This document shows positions 8,450-17,750 of a stretch of DNA of 61,289 bases, in pieces. Below the pieces are notes generated by a model, which made no database searches, was not told where the DNA came from, and saw only the letters and a program-made list of their open reading frames with translations. The number at the start of each line of letters is the position of its first letter. The stretch's first letter is position 1. Both the position numbers and the translations under genes were made by a program. Source of the DNA: Deltaproteobacteria bacterium (GTDB lineage: Bacteria; UBA10199; JADGCS01); contig JACKPK010000011.1 of the NCBI GenBank assembly GCA_024233595.1, positions 1-61,289 of the forward strand, in the 5' to 3' direction.

Positions 8450-8488
8450 TTTTTTTAAATTTGGCCACAGGCCAGAAAAGGAGCGTGA

Positions 8489-10573
8489 ATGTCCATCCCA
8501 CAAGAATTGATCAGTGCCATTGAGAATTCATCTGAAATTAAAAATTTCAAAGAACTCAATTGGAAGGGATCGTTTGAAGACTACCTTGGCATTTTCCAAA
8601 AAAATCCTAAGGTGGCGCGCAGTGCTTATCAAAGACTTTACGACATGATCTTATCTTATGGGTCAGAGGAATACACCGAGTACAAAAAGCAAATCACAAA
8701 ATACAAATTTTTTGATGACCCTTTTGATGACGGTAAAGATGCTGTGTTTGGCATCGACATTCACCTGATGAAACTTGTGAACGTTTTTAAAGCGGCGGCT
8801 TTGCGTTATGGCCCCGAGAAACGTGTGATTTTGCTTCATGGTCCTGTGGGCTCTGCTAAATCGACCATTGCGCGTATGCTCAAAAAAGGTTTGGAGCATT
8901 ACTCTCGTTGTGCTGATGGTGCTTTGTACAGCTTCCGTTGGAAAAAACTCCAAGATGGCAACCCCGAGCTCGATCGCATTTTTGGAACAGTCGATGTCAT
9001 TGACGATCCTATTCATGGCGAGCCTTTGTACTTGGTGCCGCAATCTGCCAGAGAAAACTTATTAAAAGAAGTGAACGCCAACGTTGAAGAAAAAGATCGC
9101 ATTGTTCTTAAAGGCGATTTGTCACCTATCTCGCGTTTCATTTACAACGAGCTTTTTAATCACTACGAAGGTGATTGGTCTTCGGTGATCAAGCACATCG
9201 AAGTCTATCGTCTGACTTTGTCAGAAAAAGACCGTATTGGCATTGGCACGTTCCAGCCAAAAGACGAAAAGAACCAGGATTCCACGGAGCTCACTGGTGA
9301 TATCAACTACCGTAAAATTGCCGAGTACGGTTCGGAATCTGATCCGCGTGCGTTTAACTTTGATGGCGAGTTCAACATTGCTAACCGCGGCGTGATTGAG
9401 TTTGTCGAAATGCTCAAGCTCGATGTGGCTTTCTTGTACGATCTTTTGGGTGCTTCTCAGGAACACAAAATCAAACCTAAAAAGTTTGCGCAAACTGACA
9501 TTGACGAAGTGATCATTGGTCACACCAACGAACCGGAATACCGTAAGTTGCAGAACAACGAGTTCATGGAAGCCTTGCGCGACCGTACCATTAAAATCGA
9601 TGTTCCTTACATTTCGCGTTTGTCACAAGAACGTCGTATTTACGAAAAAGACTTCACCAACGACACCATCAAAGGCAAACACATTGCGCCTCATACAGTC
9701 GAAATGGCTGCCATGTGGGCAGTGTTGACTCGTTTGGAAGAGCCTAAAAAAGCCAATCTTACTTTGTTGCAAAAACTTAAATTGTACGATGGCAAATCTT
9801 TGCCAGGTTTTACCGAAGACAATGTCAAAGAATTGCGCAAAGAAGCTCATGGCGAAGGCATGACCGGCATTTCGCCTCGTTACATCCAAGATAAAATCTC
9901 TAACACCTTGGTGAGCCGTGCGGGCACAAGCATCAATGCTTTTATGCTTTTGAACGAGCTGCAAAGTGGCCTTAAAAACCACACGCTCATCAATGGCGAA
10001 GAAGAAATGAAGCACTACAAAGAGCTTTTTGCGATGGTCAAAGAAGAGTACGAAGACATTGTTAAAAACGAAGTGCAACGTGCGATCACCGCAGACGAAG
10101 ACGCGATTCAACGTCTTTGCGCTAATTATATAGACAACCTCAAAGCCTACACGCAAAAAGAGCGTGTGCGTAACAAGTTCACTGGTCAAGATGAAGAGCC
10201 AGATGAGCGTTTGATGCGTTCGATCGAAGAAAAAATCGATATCCCTGAATCCCGCAAAGATGATTTCCGTCGCGAGATCATGAACTACATTGGGGCTTTG
10301 GCAATCGATAACAAAAAATTTGATTACCGCACCAACGAACGTTTGCATAAAGCTTTGGAACTAAAACTTTTTGAAGATCAAAAAGATTCTATTAAGCTTA
10401 GCTCTTTGGTCACAGCCACTGTTGATGACGACACGCAGGAAAAAATAGATATCGTGAAAGCGCGTTTGATCAAAAACTATGGTTATAACGAAGAGAGCGC
10501 AACAGATGTTCTGAACTTTGTGGCATCTATTTTTGCACGAGGTGATGTGAAAAACCGTGAACAGAAGGGGTAA
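8489..10573 (+). CDS. prkA: PrkA-type AAA serine protein kinase
   Basis: The 694-residue cytosolic PrkA (YeaG) protein, involved in stationary-phase, starvation and sporulation-related responses. The N-terminal AAA module carries Walker A GPVGSAKST (residues 118-126); the C-terminal region corresponds to the kinase-like domain. Length is slightly above the usual 640. GGAG stands before ATG 8489. It is followed within 7 bp by a YeaH-type gene and then SpoVR, the classic yeaG-yeaH-ycgB grouping. Whether PrkA is truly a kinase or an AAA protease has been debated, so only the family call is firm. Confidence 0.96.
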   Translation: MSIPQELISAIENSSEIKNFKELNWKGSFEDYLGIFQKNPKVARSAYQRLYDMILSYGSEEYTEYKKQITKYKFFDDPFDDGKDAVFGIDIHLMKLVNVFKAAALRYGPEKRVILLHGPVGSAKSTIARMLKKGLEHYSRCADGALYSFRWKKLQDGNPELDRIFGTVDVIDDPIHGEPLYLVPQSARENLLKEVNANVEEKDRIVLKGDLSPISRFIYNELFNHYEGDWSSVIKHIEVYRLTLSEKDRIGIGTFQPKDEKNQDSTELTGDINYRKIAEYGSESDPRAFNFDGEFNIANRGVIEFVEMLKLDVAFLYDLLGASQEHKIKPKKFAQTDIDEVIIGHTNEPEYRKLQNNEFMEALRDRTIKIDVPYISRLSQERRIYEKDFTNDTIKGKHIAPHTVEMAAMWAVLTRLEEPKKANLTLLQKLKLYDGKSLPGFTEDNVKELRKEAHGEGMTGISPRYIQDKISNTLVSRAGTSINAFMLLNELQSGLKNHTLINGEEEMKHYKELFAMVKEEYEDIVKNEVQRAITADEDAIQRLCANYIDNLKAYTQKERVRNKFTGQDEEPDERLMRSIEEKIDIPESRKDDFRREIMNYIGALAIDNKKFDYRTNERLHKALELKLFEDQKDSIKLSSLVTATVDDDTQEKIDIVKARLIKNYGYNEESATDVLNFVASIFARGDVKNREQKG

Positions 10574-10579
10574 AGAGCT

Positions 10580-11692
10580 TTGGGATTAAAAATTGAACAA
10601 GATCTTTCCCGCTTCAAAAAAATTGTTCGCGGGAAGGTGAAAAAAGAGCTCAAAAAATTTGTGTCCTCTGGTGAGATGATCGGCAAGCAAGGCAAAAAGC
10701 TTGTGAGCATCCCGATCCCACGCATTGACATTCCTCGTTTTAAATTCACCGACAAACAACAAGGCGGTGTTGGTCAAGGCGAGGGCGATGTCGGCGATGC
10801 GGTTGGCCAAGGAGACGAAGAGGGCGAAGGCGATCAGCAGGCAGGCAACGCAGAAGGTCAGCATGTTCTTGAAGTCGATGTGACTATGGACGAAATGATC
10901 GAGATGCTTGGCGAAGAGCTAGAGCTTCCTAATATTCAGCCGCGTTCCAACGAAAAATACGAGCAAATCAAAAACGTGTATCGTGGTATTCGTAGTACGG
11001 GTCCTGAATCTTTGCGTCACAACAAACGCACTTACAAAAGAGCTTTAAAACGCCAGATCTTTACCGGGGAATACAATCCCAAAGATCCGATCATCATTCC
11101 TTACAAGGACGATCGCCAGTACCGCAGTTTCAAACAAGTCAAAATGCCCAATCACCAGGCTGTCATCATCTACATGATGGACGTTTCGGGTTCTATGGGC
11201 AACGAGCAAAAAGAGATTGTGCGTTTGGAAACCTTTTGGATCGATGCCTGGTTAAGGCGTCAGTACAAAGGCTTGGAAGTGCGCTACATTGTGCACGATG
11301 CCGTGGCGCGCGAGGTTGATCAACACACTTTTTATCACACGCGTGAATCAGGTGGCACCATCATTTCGTCTGCGTACAAGCTTTGTAAACAAATCATCGA
11401 AACCGACTATGATCCCATGCAATGGAACATTTATCCTTTTCATTTTTCTGATGGGGACAACTGGTCTGCAAACGACACGCAAGAGTGTTTAAAAGTTTTG
11501 CAGGATTACTTTTTTAAAGTGGCCAATGTATTTTGCTATGGTCAGGTCGAAAGTGAATTTGGCAGTGGTCAGTTTTTAAAAGATCTTTCTGAAAAGTTTG
11601 GTGAGAACCAAGAAGGATTGATCACCAGTCAAATTGAAAACCGTGATGCCATTTTGGGATCGATCAAAGACTTCTTGGGTAAAGGAAAATAA
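10580..11692 (+). CDS. yeaH: YeaH/DUF444 von Willebrand A-like protein
   Basis: A 370-residue DUF444 protein, standard partner of PrkA. After a basic N-terminus and a glycine/aspartate-rich linker (about residues 61-95) comes a conserved region, then a vWA-like domain with the MIDAS motif DVSGSMG at 201-207 in the context VIIYMMDVSGSMG. Presumably it bridges PrkA and SpoVR as a metal-dependent scaffold; this is not established. The start is TTG 10580, seven bases after the prkA stop, with GGGG just before it. It is cotranscribed with prkA and spoVR. Confidence 0.93.
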   Translation: MGLKIEQDLSRFKKIVRGKVKKELKKFVSSGEMIGKQGKKLVSIPIPRIDIPRFKFTDKQQGGVGQGEGDVGDAVGQGDEEGEGDQQAGNAEGQHVLEVDVTMDEMIEMLGEELELPNIQPRSNEKYEQIKNVYRGIRSTGPESLRHNKRTYKRALKRQIFTGEYNPKDPIIIPYKDDRQYRSFKQVKMPNHQAVIIYMMDVSGSMGNEQKEIVRLETFWIDAWLRRQYKGLEVRYIVHDAVAREVDQHTFYHTRESGGTIISSAYKLCKQIIETDYDPMQWNIYPFHFSDGDNWSANDTQECLKVLQDYFFKVANVFCYGQVESEFGSGQFLKDLSEKFGENQEGLITSQIENRDAILGSIKDFLGKGK

Positions 11693-11695
11693 ACT

Positions 11696-13210
11696 ATGCC
11701 AATCATGCATGATACAGGCTTAACACCAGAGCTAGAAAGTTGGCGCGCTCGCATTGAAGAGTGGGCTAGAGAATACGGTTTGGATTTTTACCAAACCATT
11801 TTCGAGGTGTTGGACTGGAATCAAATCAACATGGTGGCGGCTTACGGTGGGTTCCCAAATCGTTACCCACATTGGCGCTTTGGCATGGAGTACGAGCAGC
11901 TTTCTAAGTCTTACGCTTACGGGCTTTCTAAAATCTACGAGATGGTGATCAACAACGATCCTTGTTACGCCTACCTTTTGCACGCCAACAACATGGTGGA
12001 TCAAAAAATGGTGATGGCGCATGTTTTTGGGCACTGTGATTTTTTTAAGAACAATATTTATTTTTCGCCAACGCCGCGCAACATGATGGATCAAATGGCC
12101 AATCACAAAACGCGGGTGCAACGTTATATCGATAAACTTGGTTTTGATCGTGTGGAGTCTTTTGTTGATACCTGTTTATCAATCGAAAACCTCATTGATT
12201 ACCAACGACCATTTTTAAAACAAAATGCAGCGGGGGCCACACCGGATTCTGATCGCGATGAAGAAGTCAGTGGTGTGCACAAAATCAAAGTCGAAAAAGA
12301 TTATTTAGAAGAGTACATTAATCCCGAAGCTTATCTTGAATTGCAGCGCGCTAAAAAAGAAGAAGAGCAAAAAAACATGGCCAAGATCCCGCGTCATCCC
12401 GAGCGCGATGTCATGGGTTTTTTGTTGGACCATGCTCCTTTGTCGCGTTGGGAATACGATATCTTATATATTGTGCGCAAAGAGGCCTATTATTTTGCAC
12501 CACAGGCACAAACCAAAATCATGAACGAGGGTTGGGCCAGTTATTGGCATTCCACGATCATGACCAAGAAGGCCTTGGAAGATTCAGAAGTCATTGATTT
12601 TGCCGATCACCATTCTGGCACGGTGGCCATGTCGCCGCAAAGGTTGAACCCCTATAAAATTGGCATCGAGTTGTTTCGTCACATTGAGGATCGTTGGAAC
12701 AAAGGTCGTTTTGGAAAAGATTACGATGAGTGTGACGACATGGTGGTGCGCAAAAAATGGGACAAGGGCTTGGGTCTTGGTCGCGAGAAAATCTTTGAGG
12801 TCCGCAAAATTTATAACGACATCACATTTTTAGATGAGTTCCTCACAGCTGATTTTTGCCGTGAATACAAACTTTTTGCGTATCAGTTCAACCCGCTCAC
12901 CAATCGGTACGAAATTTCAGATCGTGATTTTGAAATTGTGAAGCACCGGCTTTTGTCTTCGCTCACCAACTTTGGACAGCCTGTGATCGAAGTCATAGAT
13001 GCCAACGATGGCAATCGCGGTGAGTTGCGATTGCGCCACAAACATGATGGTGTTGACTTAGACATTCAGTACGCGCGCGAAACATTGCGCAATCTTTTCG
13101 CCATTTGGAAGCGTCCCGTATTGATCGAGACTCGCCTCAACAACAACATCAAGATTCATCGTTTTGATGGCCAAGAGCACAAAACACACGAATCCAAAGA
13201 AGGCGCGTGA
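11696..13210 (+). CDS. spoVR: SpoVR family protein
   Basis: A 504-residue SpoVR/YcgB protein. SpoVR is needed for spore cortex formation in Bacillus, but is widespread in non-sporulating proteobacteria as part of the PrkA-YeaH-SpoVR stress triad. Family-like segments include GGFPNRYPHWRFGMEYEQL, the HVFGHCDFFKNN histidine-rich motif and NEGWASYWHSTIM, suggestive of a metal site. It begins 4 bp after yeaH, so all three are one operon. No membrane segment is visible. The molecular function remains unknown. Confidence 0.95.
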   Translation: MPIMHDTGLTPELESWRARIEEWAREYGLDFYQTIFEVLDWNQINMVAAYGGFPNRYPHWRFGMEYEQLSKSYAYGLSKIYEMVINNDPCYAYLLHANNMVDQKMVMAHVFGHCDFFKNNIYFSPTPRNMMDQMANHKTRVQRYIDKLGFDRVESFVDTCLSIENLIDYQRPFLKQNAAGATPDSDRDEEVSGVHKIKVEKDYLEEYINPEAYLELQRAKKEEEQKNMAKIPRHPERDVMGFLLDHAPLSRWEYDILYIVRKEAYYFAPQAQTKIMNEGWASYWHSTIMTKKALEDSEVIDFADHHSGTVAMSPQRLNPYKIGIELFRHIEDRWNKGRFGKDYDECDDMVVRKKWDKGLGLGREKIFEVRKIYNDITFLDEFLTADFCREYKLFAYQFNPLTNRYEISDRDFEIVKHRLLSSLTNFGQPVIEVIDANDGNRGELRLRHKHDGVDLDIQYARETLRNLFAIWKRPVLIETRLNNNIKIHRFDGQEHKTHESKEGA

Positions 13211-13301
13211 GCTTGCCTAAAACCCCAATGTTCTTACGCATCTGCACGATTTTTGTTCAGGATTCATTGAAAAACCCATATATTTCAATAGCTTATACTT
13301 G

Positions 13302-13330
13302 TTGACACTTTGTGTTGCCACTGGTAAAAT
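13302..13330 (+). promoter_or_regulatory. Strong sigma-70 promoter of the HU/IHF gene
   Basis: A perfect -35 TTGACA (13302-13307) and -10 TAAAAT (13325-13330) are spaced by 17 bp. The expected transcript start near 13337 leaves a leader of about 50 nt containing GGAG before the ATG at 13389. Confidence 0.75.
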
Positions 13331-13388
13331 TTTAATAATATTAAGTACTTATCCATCCTTGGTCATAAAGGGTGAGATTGGAGACGCT

Positions 13389-13706
13389 ATGAACAAGTCT
13401 GATCTTGTTGAGTTTCTTTCTGAAAAACTTTCGCATCCTAAGAAAAAGACAGAGGAAGTGGTGAATCATTTATTTGATACCATGACTGAGGTTTTGGCTG
13501 AGGGAGGCCGCATCGAAATCCGTGGTTTTGGAAGTTTTGTCACCAAAGACTACGAAGCCTACACGGGCCGTAACCCACGCACTGGGGAATCCATTCAGGT
13601 AAAACCCAAACGATTGCCAACGTTTAAAGTTGGTAAAGAGTTGCGCGAGCGTGTGAATGGTGGGCCATTAAATGAATCAGATGATTCTGATTCAGATGCG
13701 TTTTAA
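13389..13706 (+). CDS. HU/IHF-family DNA-binding protein
   Basis: A 105-residue nucleoid protein of the HU/IHF fold, binding and bending DNA as a dimer. Visible are the N-terminal helices (MNKSDLVEFLSEKL), the core RIEIRGFGSFVTKDYEAYTGRNPRTGE with the DNA-intercalating arm, and LPTFKVGKELRERV. The acidic tail DDSDSDAF is extra. The ATG at 13389 is chosen over the upstream in-frame start at 13299 because GGAG precedes it and the upstream part is promoter DNA. IHF-beta and HU cannot be separated from sequence alone; the FKVGKELRERVN ending leans to IHF-beta. Confidence 0.92.
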   Translation: MNKSDLVEFLSEKLSHPKKKTEEVVNHLFDTMTEVLAEGGRIEIRGFGSFVTKDYEAYTGRNPRTGESIQVKPKRLPTFKVGKELRERVNGGPLNESDDSDSDAF

Positions 13707-13739
13707 GAGCCATTAAAACAGTTTTACTTTTCATTTTAT

Positions 13740-13773
13740 AGCGAGTTCGCTACGACGCTGGCATGAACTCGCT
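13740..13773 (+). promoter_or_regulatory. Hairpin overlapping the dprA start codon
   Basis: AGCGAGTTC (13740-13748) is perfectly complementary to GAACTCGCT (13765-13773), with a 16-nt loop. The downstream arm is the first codons of dprA; the ATG at 13763 straddles loop and stem. TTCTTC follows the stem. It could act as a weak terminator for the HU/IHF-like gene, as a translation-sequestering structure for dprA, or both. Confidence 0.5.
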
Positions 13774-14893
13774 TTCTTCAAAAGAAAGATTGGCGCTCGC
13801 CCTGCATTTGACACGCGGAGTGCGCCGTAGCGCCAAGCACGAAATCCTCAAAAAGTTTTCTGATGCCGAGCAAATTGTTGCGGCCAGCTTGGATGACTTT
13901 TTGGCTTTGGGTTTTACCGACAAAATCTTTGATGCCTTTCGTGAATTTTCTAAAACAATCGATCAAACAGAAGCACTTCTTAAAAAACTTGAGCAGTCTA
14001 CTTTGGGTGTTTTGACAATCACTTCTTCTCATTACCCCGCGCGCTTAAAAGAAACAGTCGATGCACCTTTGGCTTTGTTTTTTAATGGTGACCCGCAAGC
14101 TTTGCTTTCGGGCAGCACATTAGCCGTTGTGGGCACGCGTCAGTGCACAAATTATGGCGAACGCGTTTTGCAAAAGATGCTGCCTGTTATTTTAGAGCGC
14201 GGCATTTGTGTGGTCAGCGGCTTGGCTTATGGCATCGATACCTTAGCGCATCAGCAAAGTGTGCGACACCAAGCTTTATCGGTTGCCGTGCAAGCCTGTG
14301 GTGTGGATCAAGCCAATCTGATTCAGCAGCGGTCTATTTTTAATGAGATCATCAATTCAGGTGGTTGCGTGGTTTCCGAGTTTCCTTTTTATTCTCGTCA
14401 ACACATGGGGCGTGGTTTGTTCCCGCGTCGTAATCGCATTGTGAGTGGCCTTAGTGATGCTGTTTTGGTGGTGGAAGCGCCTGTAAAATCGGGAGCCTTG
14501 ATCACAGCTCGTTTTGCTTTGGAACAAAATCGTGACGTGTTTGCGGTGCCAGGAAACTTAGAGCAAACAAATAGCATGGGTTGCCTTAAACTGATTCAAG
14601 AAGGCGCCAAGGCTGTTTTGAGTGTCGACGATATTCTAGAAGAGCTTCCTGGTTATCAAAAAGGACAAAGCAGTTTGTTTGAAGATCAGCCCCTGAACCT
14701 GATTAAAAAAATCCCGGAACTTGAATCAGACCTAGAAGAAACACTGTACCAGCTTTGCGAGAAACCACGCGTGCTTGATGAAATGATCGCGCACACGCAA
14801 TGCGATGCTTCTGAGATTTCGGCACTGGTCACCAAGCTCGAGATGTTGGGTCACATCAAACAAATTCCTGGAAAAGGGTACCTTTCGGTTTAA
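13763..14893 (+). CDS. dprA: DNA-processing protein DprA/Smf
   Basis: DprA binds incoming single-stranded DNA and loads RecA during natural transformation. The 376-residue product has an N-terminal helical SAM-like part, the Rossmann-like DprA core with VVGTRQCTNYGERV, SGLAYGIDTLAHQ and FPRRNRIVSGLSDAVLVVEAP..SGALITA, and a C-terminal winged-helix module (about residues 310-376). No clear Shine-Dalgarno precedes ATG 13763; instead a hairpin covers the start. cobA-hemD starts 2 bp after the stop, so the two are cotranscribed. Presence of dprA does not by itself show competence. Confidence 0.95.
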   Translation: MNSLSSKERLALALHLTRGVRRSAKHEILKKFSDAEQIVAASLDDFLALGFTDKIFDAFREFSKTIDQTEALLKKLEQSTLGVLTITSSHYPARLKETVDAPLALFFNGDPQALLSGSTLAVVGTRQCTNYGERVLQKMLPVILERGICVVSGLAYGIDTLAHQQSVRHQALSVAVQACGVDQANLIQQRSIFNEIINSGGCVVSEFPFYSRQHMGRGLFPRRNRIVSGLSDAVLVVEAPVKSGALITARFALEQNRDVFAVPGNLEQTNSMGCLKLIQEGAKAVLSVDDILEELPGYQKGQSSLFEDQPLNLIKKIPELESDLEETLYQLCEKPRVLDEMIAHTQCDASEISALVTKLEMLGHIKQIPGKGYLSV

Positions 14894-14895
14894 CT

Positions 14896-16437
14896 ATGGC
14901 AAAGCCTGGAAAAGTTTTTATTGTTGGAGCTGGTCCCGGGGACCCTGAACTGCTTACGCTTAAAGCCGTGCGTTGTTTGCAAAAAGCCGATGTGATTTTG
15001 CACGATCGCTTGATTCCCAAAGAGGTGCTCAAACAACACGCTCCACAAGCAAAACTCATTTATGTTGGTAAAAAAGCCTCTTACCACACCTTGGCACAAG
15101 ATAAAATTGAAGAGCTGTTGTTGCAATTGTCTTTGCAGGGAAAAACAGTGGTGCGTTTAAAAGGTGGCGACCCTTTTATTTTTGGGCGTGGGGGTGAGGA
15201 AGTTAGTTTTTTAAAACAGCACGGTGTTGTTTGTGAGATTGTACCCGGTATCTCAAGCGCGCTGGCGGTGCCTTTGTACGCGGGTATCCCGCTCACGCAT
15301 CGCGATTTTGCATCTGGTTTTGCCGTGGTCACAGGCCACGAGAATCCTAAAAAATCAGGAACAATCCCGTATCGCGCTGGCGAAGAGCGCAAAGCATCGC
15401 AATGGGTCGATTGGGAAAAATTAGCGCAAATGGACACGATTGTTTTTTTGATGAGTGTTGGCAACGCGCGCGCCAATATGAATGAGCTGATTCGATTTGG
15501 CAAAGATCCGCAAACACCTGCTGCTGCTATTCGTTGGGGCAGCACAGCAAAACAAAAGACATTGGTGAGTGACATTGCTGGTCTAGCCGATAAAATAGAA
15601 CAAAGCGGATTCAAGGCACCAGCGGTGATTGTTGTGGGAGGCGTTGTGGGTTTAAGAGAAAAGATTTCTTGGTTTGAGAACAAAGCTTTGTTTGCAAAGC
15701 GTGTTCTCATCACGCGCGATGCTCTTGGCAATCAAGAATTGCGTGAGGCTTTGCAAAACTTAGGCGCGCAGGTTTTGGATTGGCCTTTGCTGTCTTACAA
15801 AGCCATTGCCATTAAAAAAACAGAACTGCTTAAAATCAGCACGGCGGATTGGTTGTTGTTTTCGAGCCGACGCGGCGTGGAATTTTTTATGGAGGCTCTT
15901 AAAAAACACAAATTGGATGCGCGTGCTTTTGCGTCGGCGCGCGTGGCTGCTGTGGGCCAGAGCACCAAGCAAGCGCTAAAAGATCATGGCATTGTGGCGG
16001 ATTTGGTTTCTAAAAAACAAAGCTTAGCAGGGCTTGCAAGCGAACGCGTGTTCACGCACAGTAAAAATAAAAAAATCATTTTACTGGGACCCAAAGAAGG
16101 CCGCACAGAATTTTTTGATCGTCATCAAGATCGTCATGATTTGCAGCAGTTATTTTTGTATCAAACAAAAACCCAGGGAATCCCGACAGACACTATAGAA
16201 GCAATAGAATCCAAAGGATTGGATTGGATTGTGTTCATGAGTCCTTCGGCAGTGCATGGTTTTGAAAAACATTTGGGTAAAAAGAAATCGCGTGAATGGC
16301 TTGATAACGCGGGCGTTGCGGTCATTGGGTCGAGCACAGCAGAAGAACTGCAAAGTCGTTTTGGCAAAAAGCCAACTGTTAAAGCCAAGAGCCCTTCGGT
16401 GGAATCTTTGGTGAATGGAATGTGTTCCAGATCTTAA
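14896..16437 (+). CDS. cobA-hemD: Uroporphyrinogen-III C-methyltransferase / uroporphyrinogen-III synthase fusion
   Basis: A 513-residue bifunctional tetrapyrrole enzyme. Residues 1-245 are a SUMT (CobA) methyltransferase with VGAGPGDPELLTLKA near the start and the LKGGDPFIFGRGGEE motif, converting uroporphyrinogen III to precorrin-2 with two SAM. Residues about 255-513 are a HemD-like synthase (RVLITRDALGNQELREAL, WLLFSSRRGVEFF, VAAVGQSTKQAL), which closes hydroxymethylbilane to uroporphyrinogen III. Thus one protein makes the ring and diverts it to siroheme or B12. The fusion is known from Gram-positive and delta-type bacteria. It directly follows dprA and overlaps convergent pyrD by 4 bp. 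Confidence 0.95.
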   Translation: MAKPGKVFIVGAGPGDPELLTLKAVRCLQKADVILHDRLIPKEVLKQHAPQAKLIYVGKKASYHTLAQDKIEELLLQLSLQGKTVVRLKGGDPFIFGRGGEEVSFLKQHGVVCEIVPGISSALAVPLYAGIPLTHRDFASGFAVVTGHENPKKSGTIPYRAGEERKASQWVDWEKLAQMDTIVFLMSVGNARANMNELIRFGKDPQTPAAAIRWGSTAKQKTLVSDIAGLADKIEQSGFKAPAVIVVGGVVGLREKISWFENKALFAKRVLITRDALGNQELREALQNLGAQVLDWPLLSYKAIAIKKTELLKISTADWLLFSSRRGVEFFMEALKKHKLDARAFASARVAAVGQSTKQALKDHGIVADLVSKKQSLAGLASERVFTHSKNKKIILLGPKEGRTEFFDRHQDRHDLQQLFLYQTKTQGIPTDTIEAIESKGLDWIVFMSPSAVHGFEKHLGKKKSREWLDNAGVAVIGSSTAEELQSRFGKKPTVKAKSPSVESLVNGMCSRS

Positions 16438-17525
16438 ATTTCTTTTAACAGCTCTTCTTTGCCAATGATGTCATGAAAAGACTTTAAGCCTTGTTCTTGC
16501 ACAAACTCATCTAGCCGCACGTGCAAATCTTTTAGCCAACTAGGGCCACCGTAAATAAAACCTGTGTAGACTTGAACCAAATTAGCACCCAATAAAAATT
16601 TTTCGATCGCGTCCTCAGGTTTTGTGATGCCGCCGACACCAATGATGGTGGGCGTGGGGCCTAAAATTTGTCGCGCTAATTTTAATTTGCCGTTTGCTTT
16701 TTTGAGCAGCAAAGCGCCACTCAAACCACCGGCACCAATTTTTTTAATGCGTTCGGCATTGGTTTTGCCTTTGGGGCGTGTGGTGGTGGTGTTGCTGATC
16801 ACCAATCCATCCCAGGCTTTTTTGCTTGCGGCTTCTACAATTGCGGTAAAATCTTTATCGCTTAGGTCTGGAGAGAGTTTGGCCAAAACGGGTATTTTAA
16901 CGTAAGCAGATTGTTTCAGTTCGTGCAGCGCGTTGGTGAGCTCTAAAAATAAATCGAGGTTTTCAAAAGTTTTGCCATCGTCGCTATTGGGGCAACTGAG
17001 ATTGAGAGTGAGGTAGCCAGCTTTTTGATGAAATCCATTCACAAGTTGCATGAGTTCTTCGATTGCATTCAGGTCAGTGGTTTTGGCAAAGCCAGGTGTG
17101 TTGACCACGTTGATGCCAATGGGTGATTTTTTATCGTGCTTGTGAACGCGTTGAGAAATTTTTTGCGCGCCGTCGTTGGGCAGGCCCATGCGGTTGATGA
17201 GGCTTGTGTCTTTTTTTAATCTAAAGATACGCGGGCGTTGTCGACCTGAGCAGGCTTCGGCACTCACAGAACCGAGCTCTACAAAGCCAAAACCAAGAGC
17301 CAGTAAAAAATCGATCATCTCAGCGTTTTTATCGAAACCCGCGGCCAGGCCAATGGGGGAGTTCAGGGCGGTTTCGCCAATGCGACAAGCCAGTGATGAA
17401 AACTTAGTCTGAAAGGCATTGGCTAAGGCAAAGCGCGGTGCCACTTTGGCTATTTTTCGGAGTAAATCGTGCGCCGTTTCGGGGTCTAAAGAAAAAAGAG
17501 CCTGCTGGATGAGTTGATCGATCAC
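16434..17525 (-). CDS. pyrD: Dihydroorotate dehydrogenase (quinone), class 2
   Basis: PyrD oxidises dihydroorotate to orotate in pyrimidine synthesis, passing electrons from FMN to membrane quinone. The 363-residue length and N-terminal amphipathic helices (IDQLIQQALFSLDPETAHDLL) mark class 2. Visible are SPIGLAAGFDKNAEMID, GFVELGSVS, NRMGLPNDGA, the LNLSCPNS motif with the catalytic-serine region, ISNTT and GVGGI for the FMN phosphate. The start is GTG at 17525 with weak Shine-Dalgarno. The 225-bp gap to gspC contains a copy of the CCCTTACAAAGGG repeat. Confidence 0.95.
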   Translation of the reverse strand: MIDQLIQQALFSLDPETAHDLLRKIAKVAPRFALANAFQTKFSSLACRIGETALNSPIGLAAGFDKNAEMIDFLLALGFGFVELGSVSAEACSGRQRPRIFRLKKDTSLINRMGLPNDGAQKISQRVHKHDKKSPIGINVVNTPGFAKTTDLNAIEELMQLVNGFHQKAGYLTLNLSCPNSDDGKTFENLDLFLELTNALHELKQSAYVKIPVLAKLSPDLSDKDFTAIVEAASKKAWDGLVISNTTTTRPKGKTNAERIKKIGAGGLSGALLLKKANGKLKLARQILGPTPTIIGVGGITKPEDAIEKFLLGANLVQVYTGFIYGGPSWLKDLHVRLDEFVQEQGLKSFHDIIGKEELLKEI

Positions 17526-17640
17526 TTGGGCAGAGTATTTGATTTTTATTGATCAGGCAACTGTCATGCACATTCTTCTACCCCACCTCCATCGCGCATT
17601 GCCCCAAGCTTGCCATTAGGCAACCTTACTCGCAAAGCAC

Positions 17641-17655
17641 CCCCTTACAAAGGGG
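17641..17655. repeat. Second copy of the CCCTTACAAAGGG hairpin repeat
   Basis: CCCCTT and AAGGGG flank ACA, and the motif is followed by aggaagtt as in the copy near 3374-3397. It sits between the divergent pyrD and gspC genes and lacks a T-tract, so it is a dispersed repeat and not a terminator. Confidence 0.55.
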
Positions 17656-17750
17656 AGGAAGTTATAAATGGCAACTCAATTAAATAATTGATTTCTTTTT
17701 GTTTTTTTGAAAAAATAAACAGCAAAACGTGTCGATTAAAAGGGCGGTTC

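Noticed and set aside
8400..8450. Sigma-54 promoter (TGGCAC) before prkA
   Set aside because: The required GC element at the correct spacing is absent; the bases belong to the repeated CACCTTTGAA motif.
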